The notes under the pieces: generated by a model
What the model was told of the DNA's origin: nothing
The model's database searches: none
Seen by the model: only the letters and a program-made list of their open reading frames with translations
Part shown: in pieces, positions 17,313-17,376 of the stretch
Position numbering within the stretch: the stretch's first letter is position 1
Layout: each line of letters starts with the position of its first letter
Assembly: GCA_016191305.1 (NCBI GenBank)
Contig: JACPOX010000209.1
Location: 1-17,376, forward strand
Source: Legionella longbeachae
GTDB taxonomy: Bacteria; Pseudomonadota; Gammaproteobacteria; Legionellales; Legionellaceae
DNA length: 17,376 nt
Reading direction: 5' to 3'
Position numbers and translations under genes: made by a program

Positions 17313-17376
17313 ATGCCCCTATACAAAAAACTTTCTTGGATGTTTGGAGCTACTCTAAGCTTATGTAGCAGTATGA
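17313..17376 (+). CDS. Start of a possible exported protein (truncated by window edge)
   Basis: An ATG at 17313 with AAGGA about 9 nt upstream opens a frame that runs out of the window after 21 codons. The residues MPLYKKLSWMFGATLSLCSS have a basic start followed by a hydrophobic run, as in a signal peptide. The other upstream ATG (17303) meets a stop within the window. Nothing more can be said about the function. Confidence 0.4.
   Translation, partial: MPLYKKLSWMFGATLSLCSSM

Overview
The window looks like a chromosomal segment of a Legionella species, probably not L. pneumophila itself. Three things point there: an AT-rich gammaproteobacterial gene set, the order recF-gyrB ... agmatine/putrescine genes ... 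unknown acidic-tailed gene ... hfq-hflX, and the intermixing of effector-like genes of unknown family with housekeeping genes. The assignment rests on protein resemblance and remembered synteny, not on a database search. The left edge lies in the dnaA-dnaN-recF-gyrB origin-proximal cluster, and two parS-type sites (one exact, one a single base off) support a position near the replication origin.

Layout: 1-786 carries the 3' part of recF. 787-1315 is a long spacer with an exact parS, a weak bidirectional terminator, a small minus-strand ORF interrupted by an amber codon, and the gyrB promoter. 1316-3501 is gyrB, in which about 230 bp encoding most of the ATP-binding site is missing and the frame is shifted. 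3532-4710 encodes a secreted sedolisin (S53) protease without the usual large prodomain. 4893-6347 (minus) is a TspO / TIGR01777-epimerase pair. 6520-6930 is a putative secreted ORF cut by a stop codon. 10815 down to 6891 (minus) is a putrescine operon aguB-speA-aguA: arginine to agmatine to N-carbamoylputrescine to putrescine. Its speA has about 125 bp replaced by unrelated, more GC-rich DNA, which destroys the frame and the conserved active-site Cys region. 10987-11976 (minus) is an effector-like gene of unknown function, followed by divergent hfq and then hflX. 13864-14933 is a second effector-like gene, with a one-base frameshift and an N-terminal Cys/His arrangement reminiscent of CNF1/BLF1/CheD-type deamidases. 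15081-15548 (minus) encodes a periplasmic TlpA-like thioredoxin, divergent from tdk (thymidine kinase) and a pirin gene. The right end holds an imperfect 28-bp inverted-repeat element and the start of a possible exported-protein gene.

The most striking feature is that at least three genes that should be intact (gyrB, speA, the 13.9-14.9 kb gene), and probably two small ones, are broken within 17 kb. Because gyrB is normally essential, this means either assembly or sequence error, a second functional gyrB elsewhere, or a lineage undergoing gene decay. Apart from these lesions the genes are densely packed and well formed.
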